Part shown: piece after piece, positions 4,131-5,632 of the stretch
Layout: the number at the start of each line of letters is the position of its first letter
Numbering within the stretch: the stretch's first letter is position 1
Assembly (NCBI GenBank): GCA_910577215.1
Contig: CAJTMQ010000086.1
Location: 1 to 5,632, forward strand
Direction: 5' to 3'
Length of the DNA: 5,632 nt
DNA from: an uncultured Eubacterium sp.
GTDB taxonomy: Bacteria; Bacillota; Clostridia; Oscillospirales; Acutalibacteraceae
Position numbers and translations under genes: made by a program
Notes under the pieces: model-generated
Databases searched by the model: none
The model's input: only the letters and a program-made list of their open reading frames with translations
Told to the model about the DNA's origin: nothing

Positions 4131-4601
4131 TTATTTTTCCTTTTTCTTTTTTGCAAAAATAATAAATTTGCTGAAGAAGTAATTGAGAATAACAACAATT
4201 ACCGCAAGTGCAATCTTTGCAATCAACTTGCCCGTGAAGTCAAAGCCAAAAATTGAGAATGAAAATTCATCAAATCCCATTTTATCAACAAACAGCCACA
4301 GTCCGCCCTCTTCAACAAAAAGGCTGAAAAGCCTTGCCGCAAAAAACTCAGGCACTTCCTTTATAAGAATTCTAGGTGCCCAGCTTTTTGATTCAAACAC
4401 CCACAGCTTGTTTGTTACATACGCAAAAATTACCGAAACAAACCACGCAATAACATTGTTTACAAGGTAAATCTCTTCACCAAGCAATTTATTCAGCAGC
4501 CAAAAAGCAACAAAGTTTACAACAGTGGTAAGACCGCCGAAAACAACGTATAAAATCAGTTCTTCATATTTTTTTAAAAGTTCTTTAATCCTGTTCATCA
4601 T
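4131..4601 (-). CDS. GtrA-family four-helix membrane protein
   Basis: This 156-residue integral membrane protein of the GtrA family is thought to help move polyprenyl-phosphate-linked sugars across the cytoplasmic membrane. Four hydrophobic helices are visible at about residues 16-37, 46-66, 86-105 and 125-148. Family motifs are FGGLTTVVNF (21-30), then IFAYVTNKLWVFES (58-71) and a final NYFFSKFIIF (140-149). A lysine-rich tail follows, consistent with a cytoplasmic C terminus. The start is ATG at 4601 or the next codon at 4598; both lie inside the last codons of the GT2 gene, which it overlaps by 14-17 bases, so translation is probably coupled. The terminator at 4076-4109 ends the operon. 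The GT2 neighbour supports a role in lipid-linked sugar export; flipping activity is assigned by family only. Confidence 0.92.
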   Translation of the reverse strand: MMNRIKELLKKYEELILYVVFGGLTTVVNFVAFWLLNKLLGEEIYLVNNVIAWFVSVIFAYVTNKLWVFESKSWAPRILIKEVPEFFAARLFSLFVEEGGLWLFVDKMGFDEFSFSIFGFDFTGKLIAKIALAVIVVILNYFFSKFIIFAKKKKEK

Positions 4602-5532
4602 CTTTACCCAAATGCTCTTTCAATACATAAACCGGTCTGTTTTTAACCTGAACATAAATTTTTGAAATATATTCGCCGAGAATTCCAAGGCTGAAAAGCT
4701 GAAGCCCGCCAAGAAGCAGCACCAGCACAACTATTGTTGCATAGCCGGGAACATCAATTCCGAAGGCAAGTTTCTGCACTATAACAACAATAAGATAAAT
4801 CACAGAAACAACTGCCGAGAAGAAGCCGATATATGCAGAAAGCATAAGCGGAAAGGTTGTAAAGGAAACAATTCCCTCAAATGCATATTTGAAAAGCTTC
4901 CTGATATTCCATTTTGATTCACCGCTTTCCCTTTCCTCAACAGTATAAGGGATATATTCTGTGTTGAAGCCAACCCAGCTGAAAATGCCTTTTGAAAAAC
5001 GGTGATATTCCGTCATTTCCAAAATTGCTTCAATCATATTTCTTTTCATAAGCCTGAAATCAGACGCGCCGCTTACAAAATCAACCTCAGTAATCTTATT
5101 TATAACCTTATAAAATGCATTCTTGAGCGAAATCATCAGCTTGCTTTCCTTACGCTTGTCCTGATATGCGGTTACGCAGTCAAGCTCCTCGTTGGAATTC
5201 ATAACATCAAGCATTTCAAGCACAACCTCAGGGCGCTGCTGCAAATCCGCATCTATCAGACAAACCATATCTCCCTTGGCAGCGTGAAGACCTGCATATA
5301 TTGCAGATTCCTTACCGAAATTTCTGCTGAAGGAAAGCACCTGAATATTATAATCCTTATTTTCTTCATAAAGCTTTTTTAATTTTTTGAATGTTGCATC
5401 CTTGCTTCCGTCATTTACAAAAACAAATTCGTATTCAAAGTCTTTTCCGCTGAATGCATGATTTGTTTCGGAAAAAAACTTTTCAACATTACCCTCTTCA
5501 TTGTAGCAGGGCACAACAAGTGAAAGAATCAT
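4585..5532 (-). CDS. GT2 polyprenyl-phosphate glycosyltransferase, membrane-anchored (GtrB/DPM1-like)
   Basis: This 315-residue enzyme likely transfers a sugar from a nucleotide sugar to undecaprenyl phosphate on the cytoplasmic face. The GT-A domain spans about residues 1-210: VVPCYNEE (6-13), VNDGSKD (39-45), FSRNFGKE (68-75), metal-binding D94-A-D96 in IDADLQ, SGASDFRLM (154-162), and R201 followed by SGESKWN, typical of the DPM1-like active site. Two C-terminal membrane helices lie at about 228-252 and 264-286, followed by a basic tail with NRPVYVL. This matches the GtrB, CsbB and YkcC class. The start is ATG at 5532 with AGAGG six bases upstream (5543-5539). It overlaps the following GtrA gene, giving the classic transferase/flippase pair. 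No third enzyme to move the sugar to a final acceptor is in the window. The sugar cannot be told from sequence. Confidence 0.94.
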   Translation of the reverse strand: MILSLVVPCYNEEGNVEKFFSETNHAFSGKDFEYEFVFVNDGSKDATFKKLKKLYEENKDYNIQVLSFSRNFGKESAIYAGLHAAKGDMVCLIDADLQQRPEVVLEMLDVMNSNEELDCVTAYQDKRKESKLMISLKNAFYKVINKITEVDFVSGASDFRLMKRNMIEAILEMTEYHRFSKGIFSWVGFNTEYIPYTVEERESGESKWNIRKLFKYAFEGIVSFTTFPLMLSAYIGFFSAVVSVIYLIVVIVQKLAFGIDVPGYATIVVLVLLLGGLQLFSLGILGEYISKIYVQVKNRPVYVLKEHLGKDDEQD

Positions 5533-5590
5533 AAACTACCTCTGTATTATACTAAAACTTTTGCAATGCCGTAACATTGACAATAATATC

Positions 5591-5619
5591 AGTTTACCAC
5601 CAAACATATAATATTTCAA
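5591..5619 (-). promoter_or_regulatory. Possible promoter of the GT2/GtrA operon
   Basis: On the minus strand TTGAAA (5619-5614, 5 of 6), 17 bases and TAAACT (5596-5591, 4 of 6) would start transcription near 5584, giving a leader of about 50 bases. A perfect TATAAT also occurs at 5551-5546, but it has no -35 match and its start point would fall within the ribosome binding site. Between them lies a small inverted repeat, CAATG (5564-5568) and CATTG (5575-5579). Confidence 0.3.
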
Positions 5620-5632
5620 TAAATTTATATTA

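Noticed and set aside
4183..4470. Plus-strand open frame over the GtrA gene
   Set aside because: It is a shadow frame of the membrane protein gene, with low-complexity composition and no support.
5002..5382. Plus-strand open frame over the GT2 gene
   Set aside because: It is antisense to the conserved catalytic domain and has no independent evidence.
5546..5551. TATAAT directly upstream of the GT2 gene as its main promoter
   Set aside because: The expected start point would fall in the ribosome binding site, and no -35 match exists.

Overview
The window looks like the chromosome of an AT-rich, endospore-forming member of the Clostridia (Bacillota), probably a gut relative of the Oscillospiraceae, Lachnospiraceae or Ruminococcus. 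The evidence is adjacent spore-coat genes cotJA and cotJB, a MazF/NdoA toxin very like the Bacillus subtilis protein, strong AGGAGG-type ribosome binding sites, T-rich intrinsic terminators and a CCA-encoding tRNA gene. The assignment below class level is inference.

Layout from left to right. (1) The 3' part of a tRNA-Val(UAC) gene and its terminator (1-92). (2) A single plus-strand gene for a cytoplasmic glycoside hydrolase family 2 enzyme, most like a beta-galactosidase, read from a TTG start with a good ribosome binding site (211-2283). (3) An IS200-type insertion sequence, about 2285-3064, carrying only the Y1 HUH transposase tnpA on the minus strand. Its two subterminal hairpins are related in sequence, its right end is rich in hairpins, and its promoter and leader hold an inverted repeat that could mask the ribosome binding site only in read-through transcripts. 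(4) A solitary mazF/ndoA toxin gene (minus, 3121-3462) with its terminator. (5) Divergent from mazF, the translationally coupled cotJA-cotJB pair (plus, 3613-4070) without cotJC next to it. (6) A bidirectional terminator (4076-4109). (7) A minus-strand two-gene operon: a membrane-anchored GT2 polyprenyl-phosphate glycosyltransferase (4585-5532) overlapping a GtrA-type four-helix membrane protein (4131-4601).

The genes form independent units rather than one pathway. The GH2 enzyme would act on imported beta-galactosides. The CotJ proteins belong to the inner spore coat. The GT2/GtrA pair would make and flip a polyprenyl-phosphate-linked sugar for cell-surface glycosylation. MazF is an mRNA interferase whose antitoxin must be elsewhere if it exists. 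The IS sits a few bases behind the GH2 stop codon and appears to have separated that gene from a terminator it once shared with mazF.

No gene-free stretch exceeds 300 bases. The intergenic gaps (93-210, 2284-2426, 2910-3120, 3463-3612, 5533-5632) hold the promoters, hairpins and terminators listed. I see no CRISPR array, prophage gene or clearly new multi-gene system. The most interesting structure is the regulatory hairpin around the tnpA promoter.
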